Source: Clostridia bacterium
Lineage (GTDB): Bacteria; Bacillota; Clostridia; Christensenellales; CAG-917
Length of the DNA: 64,000 nt
Direction: 5' to 3'
NCBI GenBank assembly: GCA_017553325.1
Contig: JAFZMH010000006.1
Coordinates: 1-64,000 of the forward strand
In this document: in pieces, positions 45,443-53,161 of the stretch
Layout of the letters: each line of letters starts with the position of its first letter
How positions within the stretch are numbered: the first letter of the stretch is position 1
Made by a program: the position numbers and the translations under genes
Notes under the pieces: generated by a model
Database searches by the model: none
Told to the model about the DNA's origin: nothing
What the model saw: only the letters and a program-made list of their open reading frames with translations

Positions 45443-46665
45443 AAAATCCCCTTGTTTGAAAAAGGATAAACTTTCAAAAGTGTTCCGCAATACATTCCTT
45501 CTGCGGTCTCCGGCAATACGACGTAGCCGTCCGCTTTCAAAGCGGAGTAGAGATGCGCGGATTTCAAGAATATCGGAGAGGCGGCGTATTTTTCACCGTC
45601 AAATTCCACCTTTACGGGCTGCAAAGTCGTGCGTCCCGGGCTGGACGGGAAGTTGGTGGCGGCGTAGGCATACACAAAAGATTGCTTTTCACCGCGCAGA
45701 GATTTCACCACGCTATGGCATATCGTTTGGAAAACGCAGAGCGCTGCAAACGGATTGCCGGGGAGTCCGAACACGGTTTTTTCTCCGAATTTTGCAATAA
45801 TCGTCGGTTTGCCGGGTTTGAGTGCAAGTCCGTGCAAAAGGATTTTGCCCGATGACAAAACCTTTTCCGTCAAGTCTTTTGCGCCGATTGAACTTCCGCC
45901 TGACACAAGCACCCAATCTGCTTTTTCAAGCGCGTTTGAGAGTGCGGAGCGGAAGAGCTCTTCATTGTCTGGAATGCGAACGAAGTTCACGACTTCGTAG
46001 CCGTCGTCCATAAGCATTGCGGTGAGAAGAGACGTATTTACGTCTCTTATTTTGCCGTTTTCCGCTTTTTCGGACACGGACACGAGTTCGTCGCCCGTCG
46101 AGATGATGGCGACTTTGATTTTGTCATAGACGTTCACCGTTTCAATGCCGACGGATGAAAACACGCCGACCATGAGCGGAGTGACGGTCTCGCCGCGCTT
46201 TGCAACGACGTCTTGCGGCTTGACTTCTTCGCCATACAGAACCGTGTTTTCCCATTGCTTGACGGGGGAGTAAACTGCGAGTTCGCCGTCAAGCTCTTCG
46301 ACGTGCTCCACCATAACGACGGCGTTTGCGCCTTTTGGCAACACTCCGCCCGTTGCGATTTGGATTGCCTCGCCCTTTTCAAGCGAGATTGTCGGCATTT
46401 CGCCCATAAGGATTTTGCCTTTTATCTTCAAAAATGCGGGGATTGACGCGCTTGAACAGTAGGCGTCTTCCGCGCGGATTGCAAAGCCGTCCACGGTTGA
46501 ACGGGTGTATGGGGGGAAGAAGTCGGGGGATTTGACGTCTTCGGCAAGGACAAAATTCACCGCATCCGCGGTGTTTTTGTTCGTCTTTTCAAGCGCTCTC
46601 TTTTTCAAGCGTTCTTCGACAATCCTTTTGCAGTCGTCAAGCGACGTCACGTTGAAAAATTTCAT
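45439..46665 (-). CDS. moeA: Molybdopterin molybdenumtransferase MoeA
   Basis: 408 residues, ordinary MoeA length. It inserts the metal oxyanion into adenylated molybdopterin. Motifs: FFPPYTRSTVDGFAIRAED near residue 50, ATGGVLPKGANAVVMVE, ISTGDEL near 185, SGGSSIGAKDL near 235 and FGLPGNPFAA near 290. I chose ATG 46665: the 47 upstream codons of the open frame overlap mog out of phase. Its ATG is 1 bp after the mog stop. Neighbouring paralogue with a binding domain suggests division of labour between metals. Confidence 0.93.
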   Translation of the reverse strand: MKFFNVTSLDDCKRIVEERLKKRALEKTNKNTADAVNFVLAEDVKSPDFFPPYTRSTVDGFAIRAEDAYCSSASIPAFLKIKGKILMGEMPTISLEKGEAIQIATGGVLPKGANAVVMVEHVEELDGELAVYSPVKQWENTVLYGEEVKPQDVVAKRGETVTPLMVGVFSSVGIETVNVYDKIKVAIISTGDELVSVSEKAENGKIRDVNTSLLTAMLMDDGYEVVNFVRIPDNEELFRSALSNALEKADWVLVSGGSSIGAKDLTEKVLSSGKILLHGLALKPGKPTIIAKFGEKTVFGLPGNPFAALCVFQTICHSVVKSLRGEKQSFVYAYAATNFPSSPGRTTLQPVKVEFDGEKYAASPIFLKSAHLYSALKADGYVVLPETAEGMYCGTLLKVYPFSNKGIL

Positions 46666-46666
46666 A

Positions 46667-47143
46667 TCAGTTGTCTGCAATCCCGAGCAATATGCCGAGT
46701 CCGTGCTCCAAGACGGGAGCGATGATTTCCAAACTCTCTTCGACGGCTTTTCTTGAGCCGGGAAGGTTGATAATCCAAGTTTTGTTTTTGAGTCCCGACG
46801 TTGCACGCGAGAGCATGGCGTTCTTGGTGATCTCCAAGGATTTTGCGCGGATCGCTTCGCTGATGCCGGGGACGTCTCTGTCTATCACGGCTTTGGTGGC
46901 TTCGGGGACGACGTCGCGGGGAGAAAATCCCGTGCCGCCCGAAGTCAAGACGAGGTTAATCTCGTCTTTGACATAACTCTCAAGTTTTTCTTTGAGTTTG
47001 TCGTAGTCATCGGAAAGTATTGAATAATCGACTACGTCGTAGCCGAGTTCCGTGAGTTTTTCTTTGAGATATATTCCGCTCTTGTCGGGATACACGCCCT
47101 TAAAAGCCCTGTCGCTCGATACCAAAACCGCTGCCGTAAACAT
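46667..47143 (-). CDS. mog: Molybdopterin adenylyltransferase MogA/MoaB
   Basis: 158 residues. It adenylates molybdopterin before metal insertion. The family signature LVLTSGGTGFSPRDVVPEAT is near residues 60-79, followed by the MoCF segment GISEAIRAKSLEITKNAMLSR and the late LPGSRKAVEESLEII. N-terminal AAVLVSSDRAFKGVYPDKSG is typical of MoaB/Mog. It starts 1 bp after the ThiF-like gene and the following moeA starts 1 bp after it. Confidence 0.93.
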   Translation of the reverse strand: MFTAAVLVSSDRAFKGVYPDKSGIYLKEKLTELGYDVVDYSILSDDYDKLKEKLESYVKDEINLVLTSGGTGFSPRDVVPEATKAVIDRDVPGISEAIRAKSLEITKNAMLSRATSGLKNKTWIINLPGSRKAVEESLEIIAPVLEHGLGILLGIADN

Positions 47144-47144
47144 A

Positions 47145-47750
47145 TTACACCTTTATAACGTCGATGGTGAATGAGTCGAGATCCACCAAGACGAGTTTGT
47201 TTTTTATTTCTTCCGTTTCGTCCGCCATGAGTTTGTTTAGAAGCGCCACTTGCAAAGAAGCAACCGTTGCGACGGTGAAAGCGTTCGTTCGGTGCGGTTG
47301 TTCGGTGTGGTTTGCATAAAACTTTGAAAGCGTCTTGTCGCCGGGGAAGCACACGCACGCCTGACCGAAACTGCCCTCAAGCCCGCCGTGCACGAAAATC
47401 TTGCCACGCTCTTCGCACTTCTTTTCAATGAAAAGACGCGCCTTTGCCGTGTCGACGCAATCCATGACGACGTCGACGGAGTCGAGAAGGGAGGCATTGT
47501 CTTCGCTGAAAAATTCGGGGACGGCGGTGACGTGAGTTCTTCCTTTGCGCTCAAGTCGAGATTTATACACGAGCGCCTTGTTTTTGCCGAGTGTGTCGAG
47601 TCCGCTCTCAAGTTGACGGTTCATATTGCTCTCGGCAAAAACGTCTCCGTCCACAAGGACGAGATTTTGTATACCTAGACGGGCAAGTTCTTCGATGACG
47701 AAGCCGCCGAGCCCTCCGCAACCTATGACCATGACGGACTCAATTCTCAT
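47145..47750 (-). CDS. moeB: ThiF/MoeB-family adenylyltransferase
   Basis: 201 residues, shorter than E. coli MoeB (~249) and like the compact ThiF-family proteins. It has the nucleotide loop VIGCGGLGGFVIEELARLGI at residues 8-27, LVDGDVFAESNMNRQ near 33 and DVVMDCVDTAKAR near 96. The C-x-x-C zinc motifs of E. coli MoeB are absent. It should activate the C-terminal glycine of MoaD with ATP. I set the start at ATG 47750, one codon gap after moaD, because the 40 upstream codons read through moaD in another frame. Confidence 0.88.
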   Translation of the reverse strand: MRIESVMVIGCGGLGGFVIEELARLGIQNLVLVDGDVFAESNMNRQLESGLDTLGKNKALVYKSRLERKGRTHVTAVPEFFSEDNASLLDSVDVVMDCVDTAKARLFIEKKCEERGKIFVHGGLEGSFGQACVCFPGDKTLSKFYANHTEQPHRTNAFTVATVASLQVALLNKLMADETEEIKNKLVLVDLDSFTIDVIKV

Positions 47751-47752
47751 TA

Positions 47753-47998
47753 TCAGCCCCCCGTGCCGAGAGATACGACCATGACGACGTCGCCGTCTTT
47801 GAGCGGCGTTTTGTAGAGTTTCAAATCTTCGATGCTTACGTCGTTGACGTAATACATGAATTGTCTCCACGACTTTATGTTGGAATTGTATTTTGCAATG
47901 AGTTTGTCCACAAGTTCTTTGACCGTGGATGCCTCGATTCTTACTTCTCTGTCTTTGAAGTTGACGCGTGCCGCGCCGAATAATCTAACGGTAACCAT
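47753..47998 (-). CDS. moaD: Molybdopterin synthase small subunit MoaD
   Basis: 81 residues, ubiquitin-like sulfur carrier. It opens MVTVRLFGAARVNFKDREV and ends ...MVVSLGTGG with the Gly-Gly that is adenylated and thiocarboxylated. It lies between the AOR gene and the ThiF-like gene. The large subunit MoaE, normally beside it, is absent from this operon. Confidence 0.9.
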   Translation of the reverse strand: MVTVRLFGAARVNFKDREVRIEASTVKELVDKLIAKYNSNIKSWRQFMYYVNDVSIEDLKLYKTPLKDGDVVMVVSLGTGG

Positions 47999-47999
47999 A

Positions 48000-49901
48000 T
48001 TATTCTCCTATCTTCAAGCGGCGAAGAAGTTTCTTCGTCGGTCTGCCTTCCTTGTCCCAGAAGCGAGTGCGATAATACTTTTTGACGAGTTTGTCAAGCG
48101 GCACTTTGCTCTTCGGATTGTTCGGATTTTGCAGTTCGTCCGTCAAGCGCGCGGGCAGAGAGTCGTCGTCCTTGGTGAGCCCCAAGTTTATATCGATGAG
48201 ACGCTCGAGGTTGTAGCCGCGCTCGCCGAGCCGCAAGAACTTGCCGAAAGTCATATTCATGCCCGTTGCCGCTTTGATTGCCTTCGGATGCGGAAGCATA
48301 TAGCACGGGAGTTGGAATGCGAGTGCCGTCGGGAAGCGGAGCAAGAATTTGAGCACGAGCCCGACCTTTGTGAATGCTTTATTGAGGAAGCGCGTGAATC
48401 CGCCTTGCGGATTGACGAGGACGGGGGCGGGGAGAACGGCGTAGGTTGTGAACAAACAACTGCCGCCTGCGCTTGCCGCTTCCATAAGGTCTTGGAAGGT
48501 GATACAGAGCGCCGCCTTGCCGAACGTGGTGTACGGGTCAACCGTGAGCATAAGACCTTCGAGCACGACGAGATAGCCGCCGTTTAGGTGACAACCGCCG
48601 CGGTTGGCTACTGCGTAGCCAAGTCCGTGTCCGACTGCTCCACGTGGTTCGTATGCCGCAAGTTCCATACCCTTTGCGTTCATTGCGAATTCCTTGCCGC
48701 CGTATTTGTCCGAAAGACGCTTGCTGCCCTCGGCGATTTCGTCGCCTATGCCGCGTCTGAATGCCGTGTCTTCAATGAGCTTGGTGATATTGTCGATCTT
48801 GCCGAATTCAAGCCCGTTGTCCCACATATGCTTTTCGTTGCATTCCATTGCAAACGAAAGCGTGTCAGCAAAGGAAATCGTGTCCATACCGTACTCGTCG
48901 AGATAGAAGTTCCAGTCAAGTATGCTTTGCATATCGCGGTTCAATATGTTTGCGCCGAGAAGTCCGAGCGTTTCGAGTTCCGGTCCTTTGACCTCTTTGC
49001 CGTCGACTTTGACCACGCGTTTGCAGCGGATAGGGCAGGTCGTGCAGCCCTCGTTGCGAACGAGATAATTGTCGTGAAGTTCTTCGCCGCTGACGTCTTC
49101 GAAATATTCATATCTGCCGCGGCTGTAGTTCTTGGTGGCAAGAAGGTTTCTCGCGTGCATCGGAGCCACAAGTCCCGCCGTGCCGAGAGCAGGCATTTGA
49201 ACGCCGGTTGCCGGATGCGTTTTGAGCTTTTTCGTCCACTTCGCACACACTTCGCGGAGTTTTCTTTGGTTGTAAACCTTGGGCATGACGTGTCCTTCCG
49301 CGACCAAGCCCTTGAGGTTTTTGGAGCCGAATACGGCACCGACACCGCCACGGCCTGCAACTCTGTCGTCGCTGACTACGCAAGCGTAACGCACGAGATT
49401 TTCGCCTGCGGGACCGATGACGAATTTGTCGCCCTTGTCGGGGATGGCGGCTTGAGCATCCGTAGTTTTGAGTCCCCAGATTGCATCGGCGTTTTTGAAT
49501 TCAACGCCGTCGCGTGTAATGCGAAGATACGTCTTTTCTTCCGCTTTGCCGACGATTATGACCGCGTCATAACCTGCGCGCTTCAATGACAAACCGAAGT
49601 TGCCGCCGCAGTTGGATGACGTATAAAATCCCGTGAGCGGTGAAATCGTGCTCGTGTTGAAACGTGAAGAGCAGGGCGCGCCGACCGCAGTCAACGGGCT
49701 CGTGGTGATGACGATCATATTTTCGGGGGAATAAGGATCGATTTTCTGCTTGATGTTGTCGTAGATGATTTTGGCCGCCATGATTTTGCCGCCGACGAAC
49801 AATTCTCTCTCTTTGTCGGAGAAAGGATAATCCGTGACGGTTTTGGTGGTCAAATCAATTTTGATGACTTTGCCCATGTATGCCATTAATGGTTGTTTCA
49901 T
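48000..49901 (-). CDS. aor: Aldehyde:ferredoxin oxidoreductase (tungstoenzyme)
   Basis: 633 residues, AOR family length. It oxidises aldehydes to acids (or reduces acids) using a tungsten bis-pyranopterin and a 4Fe-4S cluster, with ferredoxin as carrier. N-terminal GKVIKIDLTTKTVTDYPFSD and FVGGKIMAAKI are the family opening. APCSSRFNTSTISPLTGFYTSSNCGG binds the cofactor. The cluster ligands appear as CTTCPIRCKR near residue 290, with the fourth Cys expected late in the chain. VANRGGCHLNGGY lies near residue 430. Starts 1 bp after the polyferredoxin stop. Best explained as W-dependent, given tupABC next door. Confidence 0.93.
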   Translation of the reverse strand: MKQPLMAYMGKVIKIDLTTKTVTDYPFSDKERELFVGGKIMAAKIIYDNIKQKIDPYSPENMIVITTSPLTAVGAPCSSRFNTSTISPLTGFYTSSNCGGNFGLSLKRAGYDAVIIVGKAEEKTYLRITRDGVEFKNADAIWGLKTTDAQAAIPDKGDKFVIGPAGENLVRYACVVSDDRVAGRGGVGAVFGSKNLKGLVAEGHVMPKVYNQRKLREVCAKWTKKLKTHPATGVQMPALGTAGLVAPMHARNLLATKNYSRGRYEYFEDVSGEELHDNYLVRNEGCTTCPIRCKRVVKVDGKEVKGPELETLGLLGANILNRDMQSILDWNFYLDEYGMDTISFADTLSFAMECNEKHMWDNGLEFGKIDNITKLIEDTAFRRGIGDEIAEGSKRLSDKYGGKEFAMNAKGMELAAYEPRGAVGHGLGYAVANRGGCHLNGGYLVVLEGLMLTVDPYTTFGKAALCITFQDLMEAASAGGSCLFTTYAVLPAPVLVNPQGGFTRFLNKAFTKVGLVLKFLLRFPTALAFQLPCYMLPHPKAIKAATGMNMTFGKFLRLGERGYNLERLIDINLGLTKDDDSLPARLTDELQNPNNPKSKVPLDKLVKKYYRTRFWDKEGRPTKKLLRRLKIGE

Positions 49902-49902
49902 A

Positions 49903-50307
49903 TCAGTTGTTCCTTTTTCCTTTTTGGTTTAAGAGATATTTTTTTTCGGCGATGATAGCGCCTTTTTTGCAGGTCTTTTCACACACGCCGCATTTGATAC
50001 ATTTTTCTTGATCGATTGTGAATTTCTCTTTGATTTTGCCGGAGATTGCGCCGACGGGGCAGTTTCTGCTGCACAACGAACAACCGATGCAGGCATCGCC
50101 GATCTCAACGTGAGTGACGACTTGTTGAGACGTGTTGCATTCTATTGCGGAAGCAACGCAAGAAGAAAAGCAAATGCCGCAGCGTTTGCACTTTTCGGGA
50201 TCGATCTCCCACACTTTTTCTTCAACGTTGTGGATCAAACTTCCAAACGGACAAACGTAGTTGCAATAACCGCAATCCACGCATTTTGATTTGTTGATAA
50301 CAAACAT
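49903..50307 (-). CDS. Polyferredoxin with four 4Fe-4S motifs
   Basis: 134 residues. Four cluster motifs in order: CVDCGYCNYVCP, CKRCGICFSSC, CIGCSLCSRNCP and CIKCGVCEKTC, each C-x2-C-x2-C-x3-C, so up to four clusters. It is the likely electron-transfer partner of AOR, similar to the AorB-type subunits of bacterial AORs. First gene of the nine-gene leftward operon; GGGGGA lies 5 nt before the ATG. Confidence 0.9.
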   Translation of the reverse strand: MFVINKSKCVDCGYCNYVCPFGSLIHNVEEKVWEIDPEKCKRCGICFSSCVASAIECNTSQQVVTHVEIGDACIGCSLCSRNCPVGAISGKIKEKFTIDQEKCIKCGVCEKTCKKGAIIAEKKYLLNQKGKRNN

Positions 50308-50355
50308 AAATTTCCCCCATAAAGCGAACGAAAGTTCGTCGATATGATATATATT

Positions 50356-50383
50356 ATAATATCATATTCAATTTCAAAGTCAA
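50356..50383 (-). promoter_or_regulatory. AOR/pterin operon promoter
   Basis: Minus strand TTGACT (50383-50378), 16-bp spacer, TATTAT (50361-50356). Leader about 45 nt with a small CGAAC/GTTCG hairpin and GGGGGA. Divergent from the tupA promoter, 36 bp between the two -35 boxes. Confidence 0.65.
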
Positions 50384-50419
50384 GCCCCAAATTGCGCGGG
50401 GACAATCTCAAAATCACTA

Positions 50420-50448
50420 TTGACAGTATATTTTGAAAGGTCTATAAT
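50420..50448 (+). promoter_or_regulatory. tupABC promoter
   Basis: Perfect consensus TTGACA (50420-50425), 17-bp spacer, TATAAT (50443-50448). Predicted start near 50455. Confidence 0.85.
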
Positions 50449-50454
50449 TTAAGC

Positions 50455-50552
50455 AATCCGATCCATTTTGCCTAAAGCTAAGCCATGGCGACTTGGACGG
50501 TAGGGTGCGTTTGGAAACGGGCGCGCCTCCCATTGTGGAAAGGAGAAAATTT
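50455..50552 (+). promoter_or_regulatory. Candidate Moco/Tuco-type riboswitch in the tupA leader
   Basis: A ~98-nt leader, unusually long for this genome. It can form GGTGCG/CGCGCC (50504-50509 with 50522-50527) capped by CGTT-TGGA-AACG. The following CTCC (50527-50530) can instead pair with the ribosome site GGAG (50542-50545), giving two competing folds, one of which hides the start of tupA. Upstream GCCATGGC is a further palindromic stem. Position before a tungstate importer, beside cofactor genes, fits the known Moco RNA class. I cannot run a covariance search, so the family call is tentative. Confidence 0.5.
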
Positions 50553-51524
50553 ATGAAAAAAGGTTTCAAACTCATCGCATTGGTGTGCATCTTTGCATTG
50601 CTTTTCACCTGTTTGACGCTTGTCGCTTGCAACAAGAAAACGCCTGAAAAAATCGTTCGCATCTCCACGACGACCTCTGTCAACGACAGCGGCCTTATGG
50701 AATATCTGCGTCCGTATTTTGAAGCGGACACGGGCTATAAGTGGGAGATTTCTTCCGCAGGCACAGGCGCAGCAATCGCAGCGGCAACCTACGGCAACGC
50801 AGATGTCATTCTCGTCCACTCCAAGAAGTCCGAAGAAGAATTCGTCGCAGGTGGCTTCTCATACGTCGTTGACGGCTATGCGGCAGAACGCGTGTCCTTC
50901 ATGCACAATTTCTTCGTGCTCGTCGGCCCGTCAACCGATCCCGCACGCGTGAAAGCGGTTAAGAATCAATCGGGCACAACCGTCAAAGACGGTTTTGCAG
51001 CTATCGCAGAGCATGAAAGCACATTCATCAGTCGTGGCGACAAATCAGGCACACACAACAAGGAAATTACGTTGTGGCCGGAATCCGTCGGCATTGTGGA
51101 CAACAACGTTGCAAACATTCCGGAGGGCATCAAGGGCTGGTATAAATCTCTTGGCGCAGGTATGGGTGCTTGCCTTCTTGCCGCACAACAACAAAACGGC
51201 TATGTCCTCACTGACAAAGCAACATTCCTCTCATACAAGAACGCATCGGACGGCGACCGTCTCCCGGCACTTGAAATTTTGTGGGAAGAAGACTCCGCAA
51301 TGAAGAACACCTATTCAATCCTCTGCGTCAACAAGGATGCACCGTTCGTCAGCTCAGTGACGGGCGAAGCGCTCCCGGCAGGTTCCGTCAAGATTGACCC
51401 GGAAGCCGCAGAAGTCTTCCTCAAATGGATGACGGGCGAGCACGCATCACAACTCATCGCTGTTTACGGCGTTGAGCAATACGGCGGCAGTTTGTTCACT
51501 CTCGATTCGGGGTATAGAGCATAA
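50553..51524 (+). CDS. tupA: Tungstate-binding lipoprotein TupA
   Basis: 323 residues. Signal and lipobox LVAC at about residues 22-26. The mature part starts with IVRISTTTSVNDSGLMEYL, in which T-T-T-S is the TupA oxyanion-binding motif. SSAGTGAAIAAATYGNADVILVHS and FISRGDKSGTHNKE are the other TupA signatures that separate it from ModA and from phosphate-binding proteins. It delivers tungstate to TupBC at the outer membrane face. I chose ATG 50553, 8 nt after AAAGGAG; the longer frame runs through the leader RNA. It is divergent from the AOR operon. Confidence 0.93.
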   Translation: MKKGFKLIALVCIFALLFTCLTLVACNKKTPEKIVRISTTTSVNDSGLMEYLRPYFEADTGYKWEISSAGTGAAIAAATYGNADVILVHSKKSEEEFVAGGFSYVVDGYAAERVSFMHNFFVLVGPSTDPARVKAVKNQSGTTVKDGFAAIAEHESTFISRGDKSGTHNKEITLWPESVGIVDNNVANIPEGIKGWYKSLGAGMGACLLAAQQQNGYVLTDKATFLSYKNASDGDRLPALEILWEEDSAMKNTYSILCVNKDAPFVSSVTGEALPAGSVKIDPEAAEVFLKWMTGEHASQLIAVYGVEQYGGSLFTLDSGYRA

Positions 51525-51553
51525 CGAAAATCATCAAAAGAAACAGTTAGATT

Positions 51554-52255
51554 ATGGGTTCTGTGTTTGAAAAAGCCGGACAACTGATCCTCGGCAAAGA
51601 TCCGCTGATTGGCAGTATTCTGGGGACAACCATGTATATGGCTGTCCTCAGTTCGCTGATTGCCTTTTTGCTGGGAGCAATAATCGGCATGCTCATTGCC
51701 AACCACAATTTCAAGGGCAAAACCGTCGTAAAAATCATACTTCGGACGCTAATGGGATTGCCTCCCGTTGTGGTCGGCATTGTTCTTTATATCCTTTTTT
51801 CCAACACGGGACCATTTGGAGCACTAGGACTCATCTATTCCGTGCCGCTCATGATAATCGCGCAGGTCGTGCTCATCACACCGATTGCGGCGGGCATGAC
51901 GGAGAGTTCCGTCGCGTCCGTCGTCGAACTTTGCAAACCGACGCTTAAAGGACTCGGATTGTCTCCGCTGAAACGTTTCGGATTGACGATCTTTGAATGC
52001 AAATATCAGCTCGTTTCCGTGTATCTATTCGCGTTTGCGAGGGCAATTTCCGAAGTCGGCGCGGTGCAAATCGTGGGCGGAAACATACTGTACAAAACAA
52101 GAGTCATGACAACGGCAATCGCGCTCAACTACAACACGGGCGATTTTGCTTATGCCGTGGCTCTCGGCATAATTTTGCTCGCCATAGCGCTTGCAATGAA
52201 CCTCACGGCGGGCATATTGCAACTGGTGGCAAGGAGGCGTCATGATAGAGTGTAA
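51554..52255 (+). CDS. tupB: Tungstate ABC transporter permease TupB
   Basis: 233 residues with about five membrane segments. The EAA loop that contacts the ATPase reads near AISEVGAVQIVGGNILYKTR; LMGLPPVVVGIVLYILFSNTGPFG is the TupB/ModB-like core. It lies 29 bp after tupA and overlaps tupC by 14 bp. Confidence 0.92.
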   Translation: MGSVFEKAGQLILGKDPLIGSILGTTMYMAVLSSLIAFLLGAIIGMLIANHNFKGKTVVKIILRTLMGLPPVVVGIVLYILFSNTGPFGALGLIYSVPLMIIAQVVLITPIAAGMTESSVASVVELCKPTLKGLGLSPLKRFGLTIFECKYQLVSVYLFAFARAISEVGAVQIVGGNILYKTRVMTTAIALNYNTGDFAYAVALGIILLAIALAMNLTAGILQLVARRRHDRV

Positions 52256-52889
52256 AGTCAAAAAACTGTATGGCGACAAACTCGCGCTCGACGTCGATTG
52301 CTCGTTTGAAGAGGGCAAGATTTACGCCATCATAGGCAACAACGGCAGCGGCAAGAGCACTCTGCTTAACGTACTTGCGAAGCAAGTGCGTTATGACGGC
52401 ACCGTAAATGCGCCAAAAGACGTCGTGTATATGACGCAATCCGCCTACAACTTCGATTTCAGCGTCAGACGCAACGTGCTTTTGTTTACACCAAAGAAAG
52501 ACGCGCAAAGAGTCAAAGAAGCCGAGCGTATGATGCAGGCGATAGGGCTTGATGCGCTCGCCAAGAAAAAAGCCAACAGATTGTCGGGCGGTGAAGGGCA
52601 GAAGACGGCACTCGTCCGCACTTTGACGCAGGATGCCAAGATTCTTCTTCTTGACGAGCCGACGTCTTCAATGGACATTTCGTCGTCGAAAATCGCCGAA
52701 GAACTGATTAAGGAGTATCGCGCGCGCACAAACTGCACGGTGTTCATCGTCACGCATTCCGTCCTTCAAGCCGAGACCATCGCCGACGAAATTCTCTTCT
52801 TCGACGGCGGCAAAATCCTCGAACGCGGCAAGGACATCATCAAAACTCCGTCCACGCCCGAACTCCAACTCTTCCTCGCCACTCGCTGA
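52242..52889 (+). CDS. tupC: Tungstate ABC transporter ATP-binding protein TupC
   Basis: 215 residues. Walker A GNNGSGKSTLLN near residue 33, Q-loop in YMTQSAYNF, signature NRLSGGEGQKTALVRTL near residue 106 (LSGGE), Walker B KILLLDEPTSSMD near 128 and switch His in IVTHSV. It energises TupAB uptake. No regulatory C-terminal (TOBE/Mop) domain is present, consistent with control at the mRNA leader rather than by trans-inhibition. A terminator follows 31 bp later. Confidence 0.92.
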   Translation: MIECKVKKLYGDKLALDVDCSFEEGKIYAIIGNNGSGKSTLLNVLAKQVRYDGTVNAPKDVVYMTQSAYNFDFSVRRNVLLFTPKKDAQRVKEAERMMQAIGLDALAKKKANRLSGGEGQKTALVRTLTQDAKILLLDEPTSSMDISSSKIAEELIKEYRARTNCTVFIVTHSVLQAETIADEILFFDGGKILERGKDIIKTPSTPELQLFLATR

Positions 52890-52920
52890 AAACTTTGTTT
52901 TCCCCTCAAAAACCGCAACA

Positions 52921-52948
52921 AAAAACGAACCGAAAACGGTTCGTTTTT
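52921..52948. terminator. Bidirectional terminator after tupC
   Basis: AAAAACGAACCG/CGGTTCGTTTTT with an AAAA loop. Its sequence recurs at 58476-58506 and 59628-59655. Confidence 0.85.
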
Positions 52949-52957
52949 TAACTACTA

Positions 52958-53051
52958 TGGTAGGAAAGGGTTGTCCTAAAAAGAAACTAACCTATCTTTA
53001 GATAGGTTAGAAATCTGTTTTTGCATAGTTTTTCGGTGCAAAAATGTCTCA
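52958..53051 (-). repeat. Structured repeat, copy 1
   Basis: TGGTAGGAAAGGG, then CTAAAAAGAAAC, the palindrome TAACCTATCT/AGATAGGTTA and a less conserved tail to 53051. Matches copy 2 (58512-58574) in 57 of 63 core positions by my count; two differences fall in the hairpin loop. On the minus strand it precedes the terminator above, so it could be a ~95-nt sRNA or a structured 3' end of the leftward membrane-protein mRNA. Confidence 0.7.
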
Positions 53052-53161
53052 CATATACAACAACCGACATTGTTGACAATTTTGAAACAAAACACTATAC
53101 TGTTTGTGTAAACGGGTGGCTTTTTTATTTGCAAAAGAATATCTTGTTTTTGTGTTTGTTA

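Noticed and set aside
48588..49589. 333-codon open frame opposite the AOR gene
   Set aside because: Shadow of a well-conserved enzyme; composition is the complement of AOR codons.
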